Shown here piece after piece: positions 1-5,891 of a stretch of 8,186 nt of DNA. The notes under the pieces were generated by a model. That model was not told where the DNA came from. It did no database searches and saw only the letters and a list, made by a program, of their open reading frames with translations. The DNA is from JADFNO01 sp965369945. Its GTDB lineage: Bacteria; Planctomycetota; Phycisphaerae; Phycisphaerales; SM1A02. The position numbers and the translations under genes were made by a program. The stretch lies in assembly GCA_965369945.1 (NCBI GenBank), contig CBDUST010000209.1, positions 1 to 8,186 on the forward strand, in the 5' to 3' direction. Numbering within the stretch: the stretch's first letter is position 1; each line of letters opens with the position of its first letter.

Positions 1-663
1 CACGAAGGGCATCTGGCGGACGTTCGCCATGAGGAAAACCCCTTCCGCGCCAAACATGGTCTCGATGGCAAGTTCGTGATCATGTACAGCGGCAACCACA
101 GCATTGTGCATCCCGTGATCACGCTGCTCCAGGCTGCGGTGCGCCTCAAGGACGATCCGCGGCTCGTGTTCATGTTCATCGGCGGCGGACTGGCCAAGAG
201 GGATGTGCAGCGCACCATCGACATGGATCAACCAGGTAATATCATCTCGCTGCCGTATCAGCCGCTCACGGAACTGAAGTATTCATTGTCAGCTGCGGAC
301 GTTCATGTTGTTTCGATGGGCAACGAGATGGTGGGGATTGTTCATCCGTGCAAGGTGTACGGCGCGATGGCGGTGGCCCGACCGTTGTTGCTGCTGGGGC
401 CTCGCCCGTGTCATGCCTCGGAGATTATCGACAAGCACAAACTCGGATGGTGCGTCGAACATGACGACGTCGATACAGCTGAGCAAACGATTCAGACAAT
501 GATGAACACCTCCGCCCAGCAAATGGCCAAGATGGGTCAGCGAGCCCGGAACGTGATCACGAGCGAACTGAGCAAAGACGCGCTGTGTGGAAGGTTCTGC
601 GACCTTATCCAAGGCCACGAACGGACCGAATCTTCGGCTGCGGCCCCTGGCGCAGCGACATGA
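1..663 (+). CDS. Glycosyltransferase family 4, C-terminal part (5' end outside the window)
   Basis: The frame is open from base 1 to a TGA at 661-663, giving 220 visible residues; the true start lies upstream. An in-frame ATG at 76 is internal, because the codons before it read NPFRAKHGLDGKFVIMYSGN, the usual entry into the second Rossmann half of GT4 (GT-B fold) enzymes. Also visible are the FIGGG segment of the nucleotide-sugar domain, the LPYQPLTELKYSLSAADVHVV helix region, and a donor-binding segment HPCKVYGAMAVARP that matches the 'PSKxYgxlAagRP' signature of WbuB-like GT4 proteins. Such enzymes move a sugar from a nucleotide donor to a lipid-linked or polysaccharide acceptor at the cytoplasmic side of the membrane. 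Donor and acceptor cannot be read from the sequence. Its stop overlaps the next start by 4 bp (ATGA), so it belongs to the glycan operon that follows. Confidence 0.9.
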   Translation, partial: HEGHLADVRHEENPFRAKHGLDGKFVIMYSGNHSIVHPVITLLQAAVRLKDDPRLVFMFIGGGLAKRDVQRTIDMDQPGNIISLPYQPLTELKYSLSAADVHVVSMGNEMVGIVHPCKVYGAMAVARPLLLLGPRPCHASEIIDKHKLGWCVEHDDVDTAEQTIQTMMNTSAQQMAKMGQRARNVITSELSKDALCGRFCDLIQGHERTESSAAAPGAAT

Positions 664-1289
664 CCGCCAAGACGTCCAGGAGCGAAACGCCGGTGCATCA
701 ACCGCGCCACATCGTCCAGCATCCGAAAAGTCCACACGGGTTGGGTAATCGCATGGCGCGCGTGATGTGGGCGGTAACCTACACGTTGCTCTTTCGTCCA
801 TCGCCTCGACCATTGCATCGATGGCGCAACTGGCTGCTGCGGAGATTTGGAGCGAAGGTGCATCCAACCGCCAGGGTCTATCCGCGTGCCAGATGCTGGG
901 CGCCATGGAACCTGACCATGGACGAGCGCGCTTGCATCGGCAACGACGTTGATATCTATAGTGTTGCACCCGTCAAGATCGGCGCGTACTCCACAGTGAG
1001 TCAGTACAGCTATCTTTGCGCTGCGACGCACGACTTTGAGGACGTCGATCATCCCTTGGTTCCCCAACCAATCACCATCGGCCGACGATGTTGGATCGCC
1101 GCGGATGTATTTGTGGGCCCGGGCGTGACCATCGGCGACGGGACGGTTGTTGGGGCGCGATCCGCCGTGTTCAAGGATCTGCCATCGTGGGTCGTCGCCG
1201 CCGGAACGCCCGCCAAGCCCGTGCGTGAACGGGGGCTGCGACCCGAGGACTTCGATCGAACCGCAGCAAAAGGGGAGGCTACCGGATGA
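660..1289 (+). CDS. WcaF-type hexapeptide-repeat O-acetyltransferase (copy 1)
   Basis: A 209-residue protein. I place the start at the ATG at 660, which overlaps the preceding stop as ATGA; the open frame extends upstream to an ATG at 585, but that would lie deep inside the glycosyltransferase gene. Residues 31-66 form the conserved N-terminal module of WcaF-like proteins (LLFRPSPRPLHRWRNWLLRRFGA). Residues 67-170 are left-handed beta-helix hexapeptide repeats (VHPTARVYPRA, VKIGAYSTVS, PITIGRRCWIAADVFVGPGVTIGDG). The likely catalytic histidine is H124 in CAATHDF, and the C-terminal GTPAKPVRER (182-191) corresponds to the 'GNPAKxxKxR' cofactor-side motif. The family uses acetyl-CoA to acetylate sugar hydroxyls, as in colanic acid synthesis, and usually works as a trimer in the cytoplasm. 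The exact sugar is unknown. It is the most divergent of the three related acetyltransferase domains in this operon. Confidence 0.88.
   Translation: MTAKTSRSETPVHQPRHIVQHPKSPHGLGNRMARVMWAVTYTLLFRPSPRPLHRWRNWLLRRFGAKVHPTARVYPRARCWAPWNLTMDERACIGNDVDIYSVAPVKIGAYSTVSQYSYLCAATHDFEDVDHPLVPQPITIGRRCWIAADVFVGPGVTIGDGTVVGARSAVFKDLPSWVVAAGTPAKPVRERGLRPEDFDRTAAKGEATG
1271..1278 (+). promoter_or_regulatory. Shine-Dalgarno for the GT2-acetyltransferase fusion gene
   Basis: AGGGGAGG lies 7 nt before the ATG at 1286. It is the clearest ribosome binding site in the window and supports that start, which also overlaps the preceding stop as ATGA. Confidence 0.65.
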
Positions 1290-2788
1290 TCGACGCGATG
1301 ATCATCACGCATAACGAGGCCATCAACCTGCCGCGATGTCTCAAGGCGCTCACCGGCTGGACCAATCAAGTCTTCGTCATTGACAGCGGCTCGACCGATG
1401 GCACCCAGGAGATCGCCCAATCGCTTGGCGCCGAGGTCGTGCATCATGACTGGCCGGGCTACGCCCAACAGAAGAACTGGGCGCTGGACACGCTCCCGTT
1501 CCAGTCACCGTGGATTCTGATCGTCGATGCCGACGAGGTGATCACCGCTGAGTTGCAACGGCGACTCACGGCAATCGCTTGGAGGCCCGATGGCCTGGCC
1601 AAGGAAAACGGGTTCTATGTCAACCGCCTGACCTACTTTCTGGGTAAGCCGATCTATCACTGCGGCTACTTCCCCAACTGGAACCTGCGCTTCTTCAAGC
1701 GAGGCGCCGGTCGCTATGAAGATCGTGAAGTACATGAGCATGTGATCATCGAGGACCCGGTCGGGTACATCAAGGAACCGATGCTGCATGATGATCGCCG
1801 CGGTCTAGAGCATTACATCGCCAAACATAACCGGTATTCGACCCTCGAAGCGCGGGCTCTGCTCAGCGCGATGCGCGGGGGCGGATCAGATGGCGGCGGC
1901 GCAAGACTTTCCGCTCAGAGCAAGCGCCGTCGTTGGCTGAAGAGATTTGTTACACCCCACATACCCGCACCGGGACTGTGGCGATTCCTGTACATGTATG
2001 TGTGGCGGCTGGGCGCGCTGGATGGGCTAGCGGGTTTGGAGTTCTGCCGGTTCATCGGGATGTACGAGCGCATGGTCGCGATGAAGCTCAAGGAACTTCG
2101 CCGCCGGGTCGCACCGGGCGAGAGAGTCCCCGAGTCTACCGCCGAGCCGCCGGGAGGACTCGCGCTGGCCGAGGGCGCCGACCCGGTGATCCCCGAAACT
2201 GTCCAGTCACCAAACCAGCCGGCCGGCTCCGATTCGCAACTGGCCGAACCGATGCAGATGCAACCGGAGGCAAGCCCCTGGGACTTGAAGGAGAAGATCG
2301 GCCGGGCCCTTTGGATGCTTCTGGGGAAGCCGTTGTTTCGCCTGAGCTTCCACAACTGGCATCGGTTCCGCGCCGCGCTGCTCCGTCTGTTCGGTGCGAG
2401 ACTTGGCCGAGGCGTGTCGATCCGCCCCACCGCCAACATCGAGATCCCGTGGATGATCGACATCGACGACGACGCGACCGTCGGCGACCATGCCATCCTC
2501 TACAGTCTGGGCAGGATCCGCATCGGCAAGCGATCCATCATTAGTCAGTACGCGCACCTTTGCGCCGGAACCCATGATTACACCGACCATTCGTTTCGGT
2601 TGATCCGCGCGCCCGTCACGATCGGTGATGACGTCTGGATCGGCGCCGATGCATTCGTCGGTCCGGGCGTCAGCGTCGGCTCACTCACGGTCCTCGGCGC
2701 ACGATCAAGCACCTACAAAGATCTCGGCGAAAAACAGGTCTACGTAGGCAACCCAGCCAAGCGTGTGAAGGAACGGATGATGCGATGA
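1286..2788 (+). CDS. Fusion of GT2 glycosyltransferase and WcaF-type O-acetyltransferase (copy 2)
   Basis: A 500-residue protein in one uninterrupted frame. Residues 1-275 are a GT2 (GT-A fold) glycosyltransferase of the WaaE/beta-1,4-glucosyltransferase-like type: ITHNE at 7-11, DSGSTDGT at 33-40, and the metal-binding DADE at 81-84. Then come NWNLRFFKRG (131-140) and a C-terminal aromatic/basic segment (216-275) typical of the family. Residues 276-332 are a Pro/Glu/Ala/Gln-rich, probably disordered linker. Residues 333-500 are a complete WcaF-like acetyltransferase: its own N-terminal module (LFRLSFHNWHRFRAALLRLFGA), hexapeptide repeats, likely catalytic H430 in CAGTHDYT, and a C-terminal GNPAKRVKER. 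Usual GT2 proteins of this type are about 250-300 residues, so the second half is an added enzyme. I infer that one protein adds a sugar and acetylates the same glycan. The sugar specificities are not readable. ATGA overlaps on both sides indicate translational coupling. Confidence 0.92.
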   Translation: MIDAMIITHNEAINLPRCLKALTGWTNQVFVIDSGSTDGTQEIAQSLGAEVVHHDWPGYAQQKNWALDTLPFQSPWILIVDADEVITAELQRRLTAIAWRPDGLAKENGFYVNRLTYFLGKPIYHCGYFPNWNLRFFKRGAGRYEDREVHEHVIIEDPVGYIKEPMLHDDRRGLEHYIAKHNRYSTLEARALLSAMRGGGSDGGGARLSAQSKRRRWLKRFVTPHIPAPGLWRFLYMYVWRLGALDGLAGLEFCRFIGMYERMVAMKLKELRRRVAPGERVPESTAEPPGGLALAEGADPVIPETVQSPNQPAGSDSQLAEPMQMQPEASPWDLKEKIGRALWMLLGKPLFRLSFHNWHRFRAALLRLFGARLGRGVSIRPTANIEIPWMIDIDDDATVGDHAILYSLGRIRIGKRSIISQYAHLCAGTHDYTDHSFRLIRAPVTIGDDVWIGADAFVGPGVSVGSLTVLGARSSTYKDLGEKQVYVGNPAKRVKERMMR

Positions 2789-3372
2789 ATAGCCCAACAG
2801 CGCAAATGACGGAGGTTGACCAGCCCAACCGCCGTGCGTTCCTCGATCAGACCTACGGCGAACGTGTCAGAGGATTCTGGTGGTCGATCGTGCGGTTCAC
2901 GTTATTTCGGTGGAGTCCAGCATCGTTCAATGCATGGCGACGATCACTGCTGAACCTGTTCGGCGCGACAATTCATCGCACAACACGCATCGCCCCATCC
3001 GTTCGAATCGACTTCCCGTGGAATTTACAGATCGCGCCGGATGTGGTCATCAGCCACGGAGCGATCATCAACTGCATGGGCAAGATCGCGATCGGTCGGG
3101 GCGCGCGTCTCAGCCAGTACGCGCACCTTTGCGCTGGGACGCACGATTACACGCGCCGCGACATGAAGATCGTGCGATGCCCGATCGCGATCGGTTGCGA
3201 CGTGTGGATTGCCGCTGATGCGTTCGTGGGGCCCGGTGTAACGATAGGCGACGGCGCTCTACTGGCGGCGCGATCCAGTGCGTTCCGTGACCTGCCGCCC
3301 GGCCAGATCTGCATCGGCGAGCCTGCGATTCCGCGCCAGCCCTGGACGGACAGTCCTGCGTCCGAAGCGTAG
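2785..3372 (+). CDS. WcaF-type hexapeptide-repeat O-acetyltransferase (copy 3)
   Basis: A 195-residue protein starting at the ATG that overlaps the fusion-gene stop (ATGA); AAGGA at 2768-2772 may serve as a distant ribosome binding site. Residues 32-61 are the N-terminal module (IVRFTLFRWSPASFNAWRRS and following). Residues 62-165 are hexapeptide repeats, with the likely catalytic H120 in CAGTHDYT. SQYAHLCAGTHDYT at 110-123 is identical to residues 420-433 of the fusion protein, so these two copies are closer to each other than to copy 1. The C terminus departs from the family: GEPAIPRQPW (178-187) stands where copies 1 and 2 have G[NT]PAKxVxER, losing the Lys and Arg positions. The core looks intact, so I call it functional rather than broken, with possibly altered cofactor handling. 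Last gene of the glycan operon. Confidence 0.88.
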   Translation: MNSPTAQMTEVDQPNRRAFLDQTYGERVRGFWWSIVRFTLFRWSPASFNAWRRSLLNLFGATIHRTTRIAPSVRIDFPWNLQIAPDVVISHGAIINCMGKIAIGRGARLSQYAHLCAGTHDYTRRDMKIVRCPIAIGCDVWIAADAFVGPGVTIGDGALLAARSSAFRDLPPGQICIGEPAIPRQPWTDSPASEA

Positions 3373-3377
3373 GCTCA

Positions 3378-3393
3378 ACCGGCACCTGCCGGT
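3378..3393. terminator. Perfect 16-nt palindromic hairpin between the glycan operon and cysS (possible terminator)
   Basis: ACCGGCA and TGCCGGT flank a CC centre, giving a 7-bp perfect inverted repeat (about 6 bp with a realistic tetraloop) 6 nt after the copy 3 acetyltransferase stop. No T-run follows, so it is not a textbook intrinsic terminator. The position at the end of an operon favours a 3'-end structure, perhaps helping Rho-dependent termination or protecting the 3' end. Confidence 0.35.
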
Positions 3394-3397
3394 CCGC

Positions 3398-3426
3398 TTG
3401 CCCAGACACGGCCGCAAACATACGGT
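3398..3426 (+). promoter_or_regulatory. Weak candidate promoter for cysS
   Basis: TTGCCC at 3398-3403 and TACGGT at 3421-3426 are separated by 17 nt, a sigma70-like spacing with 4/6 and 3/6 matches. Transcription would begin only a few bases before the ATG at 3436, giving an almost leaderless mRNA. This fits the lack of a Shine-Dalgarno sequence there but is weak evidence. Confidence 0.2.
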
Positions 3427-3435
3427 GTTTCCTCC

Positions 3436-4995
3436 ATGACGCTACGTTTGTACAACACGCTGACCAACCAGGAGGAGGACTTCACGCCGCTTGATCCAAC
3501 GGGCAAGCGCGTCACCTTCTATTCCTGCGGCCCGACCGTGTACGACTACGCTCACATCGGGAACTTTCGCTCGTTTCTCAATGCGGATGTGCTTCGGAGA
3601 ACGCTGGAGTTGGTGGGCTACGAAGTCGTCCATGTCATGAACATGACCGATGTCGGACACATGACCGACAATGAACTCGCTGACGGCGCGGGTGAGGACA
3701 AGATGGAGGTCGCCGGCAAGCGTCTGCTCGAAGATAAGAAGAGCGGCACCTTGCCCGCCGACGCTGCGGAGATTGATCCGACCGACCCCTATTCGATCGC
3801 TGATTTTTATTGCGGCGCGTTTGTAGAAGATGCTCGCTTACTCGGGCTCAAGCTCATTTCCGAAGCGGACGAGCGCCCCGAGCTGATGCCGCGACCGACC
3901 CGATATATCGAGCAGATGATCCAGCTCGTGCAAACGCTGATCGAAAAGGATCACGCCTACGTCGCGGACGACGGGGTCGTGTACTTCAGCGTCCAGTCCT
4001 ACTCCGCATACGGCCGGCTGTCGGGTAACTCGCCGGACAAAATTCGATCAGGCGAAGGTGGACGGGTCAACGAATCGACTCAGGCGGTCAAGAAACACCC
4101 GGCCGATTTCTTACTATGGAAGCCTGACTCCGCGCACGTCATGAAGTGGCCCAGCCCATGGGGAGACGGATATCCCGGCTGGCACCTTGAGTGCTCGGTG
4201 ATGGCGATGAGTTTGCTCGGCAAGGAAACCGATGGCGTGATCGATCTTCATTCCGGGGGCGAGGACAACATCTTCCCTCACCACGAATGTGAGATCGCTC
4301 AAACCTGCGGCGCCAGCGATCAAACGCACTTCGCCCGCTATTGGTTCCACACGCGCTTCTTGATCGTCGAAGGTGAGAAGATGTCCAAGAGCAAGGGCAA
4401 CTTCTATACCTTGCGCGATCTGCTAGCCAAGGGCGCTTCACCCGCTGCAATCCGTTTGGAACTCATCAAAACACACTACCGCAGCCAATCCAACTTCACC
4501 TTCCAAGGGCTCACCGATTCGCAACGGCAGGTCGATCGCTGGGCGCGGCTCAGCCGTTGGCTGGATCAACATCAAGCTGCACCGCTGGACGAGCCCGGCC
4601 CGCTGTCCGAAGCGCTTGGCCCGTTCAAGGCTGCGCTATGCAACGATCTGAACGTTTCCGGAGCGATCGGTGCGCTCAACGAAGCGGCCGGCCGGCACGA
4701 TACCTCCGCCGATCCCCCAACCGCCACCGGCGCACATACTTATGCAGACGAATTGCGTGCGCTCAAGACCATGGACTCGGTGCTGGGCGTGCTTGACTTA
4801 CAACGCCAAGCCTCGCTGGCGCAATCTGATCTGGACGTTTCGAAAATTGAATCGATGATCTCTCAGCGCAACACCGCCCGCGCTACAAAAGATTGGGCTG
4901 CCTCCGATCGACTCCGTGAGGAGTTATTGGAAATGGGAATCGCGATCAAAGACGGACCCACAGGCACAACCTGGTCCCAAGTGGTCAGCTCATAA
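3436..4995 (+). CDS. cysS: Cysteinyl-tRNA synthetase
   Basis: A 519-residue class I aminoacyl-tRNA synthetase that charges tRNA-Cys with cysteine using ATP in the cytoplasm. The start at 3436 gives the normal N terminus (MTLRLYNTLTNQEEDFTPL). The HIGH-type motif is HIGN at 40-43, and KMSKS is at 315-319. The catalytic zinc site is complete: C31 (YSCGPTVYD), C253 (WHLECS), H282 and E286 (in PHHECEIAQ). The C-terminal anticodon-side helices end in KDWAASDRLREELLEMGI and DGPTGTTW, as in E. coli. The protein is about 58 residues longer than the E. coli enzyme (461). Part of the excess lies after MNMTDVGHMTDN, roughly residues 80-120, where E. coli has the shorter TDIDDKI region. This 'TDVGHxTxD..GEDKM' form occurs in other bacterial CysRS, so it is a known variant. 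First gene after the glycan operon. Confidence 0.98.
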   Translation: MTLRLYNTLTNQEEDFTPLDPTGKRVTFYSCGPTVYDYAHIGNFRSFLNADVLRRTLELVGYEVVHVMNMTDVGHMTDNELADGAGEDKMEVAGKRLLEDKKSGTLPADAAEIDPTDPYSIADFYCGAFVEDARLLGLKLISEADERPELMPRPTRYIEQMIQLVQTLIEKDHAYVADDGVVYFSVQSYSAYGRLSGNSPDKIRSGEGGRVNESTQAVKKHPADFLLWKPDSAHVMKWPSPWGDGYPGWHLECSVMAMSLLGKETDGVIDLHSGGEDNIFPHHECEIAQTCGASDQTHFARYWFHTRFLIVEGEKMSKSKGNFYTLRDLLAKGASPAAIRLELIKTHYRSQSNFTFQGLTDSQRQVDRWARLSRWLDQHQAAPLDEPGPLSEALGPFKAALCNDLNVSGAIGALNEAAGRHDTSADPPTATGAHTYADELRALKTMDSVLGVLDLQRQASLAQSDLDVSKIESMISQRNTARATKDWAASDRLREELLEMGIAIKDGPTGTTWSQVVSS

Positions 4996-5031
4996 ACGCT
5001 CCCCTCCGGGTCGCGGCTAAACTTTTTGTTG

Positions 5032-5059
5032 ATGCCTTGATGCCTTCCACCTATGCCTT
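5032..5059 (+). repeat. Triple ATGCCTT direct repeat at the coaE start
   Basis: ATGCCTT occurs at 5032-5038, 5040-5046 and 5053-5059; the last copy holds the coaE start codon. The first two form the tandem GATGCCTT GATGCCTT. The first copy is in frame with coaE but closed by TGA at 5038-5040, and the second is out of frame. The repeats are seen directly; any function in start selection is speculation. Confidence 0.6.
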
Positions 5060-5667
5060 CTTCAACAAAACCAATCATCGGCATCACCGGCGGAATCGGG
5101 GCCGGCAAGAGCACCGTCGCTCGAATCCTCTCCGAGCTCGGATGCTTCGTGGTCGATTCCGATGACCTGGCTCGTCAAGCCCTGCTTGACCCGGTTGTGG
5201 TCGAAACACTCGTGCAATGGTGGGGCCGGGAAATCCTCGATCCGCAAGGCCAAATCGATAGACGGGCGATAGCTGGTATCGTCTTCACTCGTCCGGCTGA
5301 ACGAAAACGCCTAGAATCACTCGTCCACCCCTGTATTGAGAAGCGCCGCCAGGCGATGTTCAAAACCGCGCCCGATGCAGCGCCAGCCCTGGTAATCGAC
5401 GCGCCATTGCTCGTCGAGGCGGGTATTGACGAACAATGCGATGCCGTTATTTTCGTCGATTCCGACCGAAGCATACGCCTCGATCGCCTCGCCCAAAATC
5501 GCCGCTGGAGCGATCAGGAGCTGAAACAACGAGAAGAATCGCAATTGCCACTTGACGCCAAGCGAACCAGAGCCGATTATGTAGTAGACAACGACGGTGA
5601 TCTAACTTCCCTGACCGAACAGATCCGCCGAACCCTCCACGAAATTGTTCAAACTCATCGACAATGA
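5053..5667 (+). CDS. coaE: Dephospho-CoA kinase
   Basis: A 204-residue P-loop kinase that phosphorylates the 3'-hydroxyl of the ribose in dephospho-CoA with ATP, the final step of coenzyme A synthesis. The Walker A motif GGIGAGKS is at residues 13-20. DSDDLAR (35-41) holds the conserved acidic residues of the active site. LVHPCI (90-95) and DAPLLVEAG (116-124) belong to the CoA-binding and core region, RLAQNR (145-150) is the lid arginine region, and ADYVVDNDGD (174-183) is the family's C-terminal signature. Length is normal (E. coli about 206). The ATG at 5053 is the only sensible start: an in-frame upstream ATG at 5032 runs into TGA after two codons. There is no clear Shine-Dalgarno sequence. 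It follows cysS after 57 bp and may share its transcript. Confidence 0.97.
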   Translation: MPSSTKPIIGITGGIGAGKSTVARILSELGCFVVDSDDLARQALLDPVVVETLVQWWGREILDPQGQIDRRAIAGIVFTRPAERKRLESLVHPCIEKRRQAMFKTAPDAAPALVIDAPLLVEAGIDEQCDAVIFVDSDRSIRLDRLAQNRRWSDQELKQREESQLPLDAKRTRADYVVDNDGDLTSLTEQIRRTLHEIVQTHRQ

Positions 5668-5752
5668 CCAAATCGTCTTGCGGTGAGCAAAAGGATGAAC
5701 AGCCTGACGGACGAATCGCAGCCCCTCTCGCTACAGCGCTCGGTGTACGACT

Positions 5753-5774
5753 GACGTTCCGTTGCGCAAACGTC
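5753..5774. repeat. Inverted repeat overlapping the rho promoter -35 region
   Basis: GACGTT (5753-5758) and AACGTC (5769-5774) are perfect 6-bp arms around a 10-bp centre. The smaller palindrome TTGCGCAA (5762-5769) lies partly inside. It covers the candidate -35 hexamer, an operator-like position. The repeat is certain; a bound regulator is inference. Confidence 0.4.
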
Positions 5775-5790
5775 CATTCCCGACTATTCT
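5762..5790 (+). promoter_or_regulatory. Candidate sigma70-type promoter for rho
   Basis: TTGCGC (5762-5767) and TATTCT (5785-5790) are 17 nt apart. Matches to consensus are 3/6 and 4/6. Transcription would start near 5797, right at the base of the stem-loop at 5799-5818, giving a leader of about 95 nt. Confidence 0.35.
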
Positions 5791-5798
5791 TTCTTACA

Positions 5799-5818
5799 CC
5801 CTGCGTACAGACGTAGGG
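5799..5818 (+). promoter_or_regulatory. Leader stem-loop upstream of rho with alternative pairing partners
   Basis: CCCTGCGT (5799-5806) pairs with ACGTAGGG (5811-5818) around an ACAG loop: 8 bp including one G-U. The right arm can instead pair with CCTCTACG (5824-5830 core, 7 bp with one G-U, CGCAC loop), or, as GTAGGGCGC (5813-5821), with GCG-CT-CCCTAC (5863-5873), 9 bp with a 2-nt bulge. These three foldings exclude one another. This resembles an attenuator, but no folding calculation was possible. Confidence 0.4.
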
Positions 5819-5891
5819 CGCACCTCTACGAAATCTCAAGCCCGCCAGGCAACTGCCGCGCGGCGCTCCCTACCCGGAGTTCATCCGATCC

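Larger units (their letters stand above)
5668..5891 (+). promoter_or_regulatory. Intergenic rho leader and promoter region
   Basis: This 224-bp gap holds no convincing gene. A 19-codon ORF at 5695-5754 lacks a properly spaced ribosome binding site. Going toward rho it shows an inverted repeat (5753-5774), a sigma70-like promoter candidate (5762-5790), a stem-loop (5799-5818) whose right arm can also pair further downstream, a GC-rich palindrome GCCGCGCGGC (5855-5864), and a possible GGAG ribosome binding site (5876-5879) 12 nt before the rho ATG. Rho genes in other bacteria are known to be autoregulated by attenuation in the leader, so a structured leader here is plausible. Confidence 0.5.

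Noticed and set aside
289..1067. Long minus-strand open frames (289-969 and 537-1067)
   Set aside because: They lie opposite the well-supported glycosyltransferase and acetyltransferase genes. Their translations are Arg/Ala/Ser/Cys-rich with no recognisable motif, as usual for antisense frames in GC-rich DNA.
1915..2590. Overlapping open frames of about 200 codons on both strands inside the fusion gene (1915-2496 minus, 1933-2544 plus, 2207-2590 minus)
   Set aside because: All are shadows of the GT2-acetyltransferase frame. The plus-strand one is extremely Arg-rich and has no motif.
5695..5754. A 19-codon ORF upstream of rho as a possible leader peptide
   Set aside because: The only purine-rich stretch (AAAAGG) touches the ATG, leaving no ribosome binding site spacing. 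The ORF also ends upstream of the proposed promoter elements, so it would not be on the rho leader transcript.
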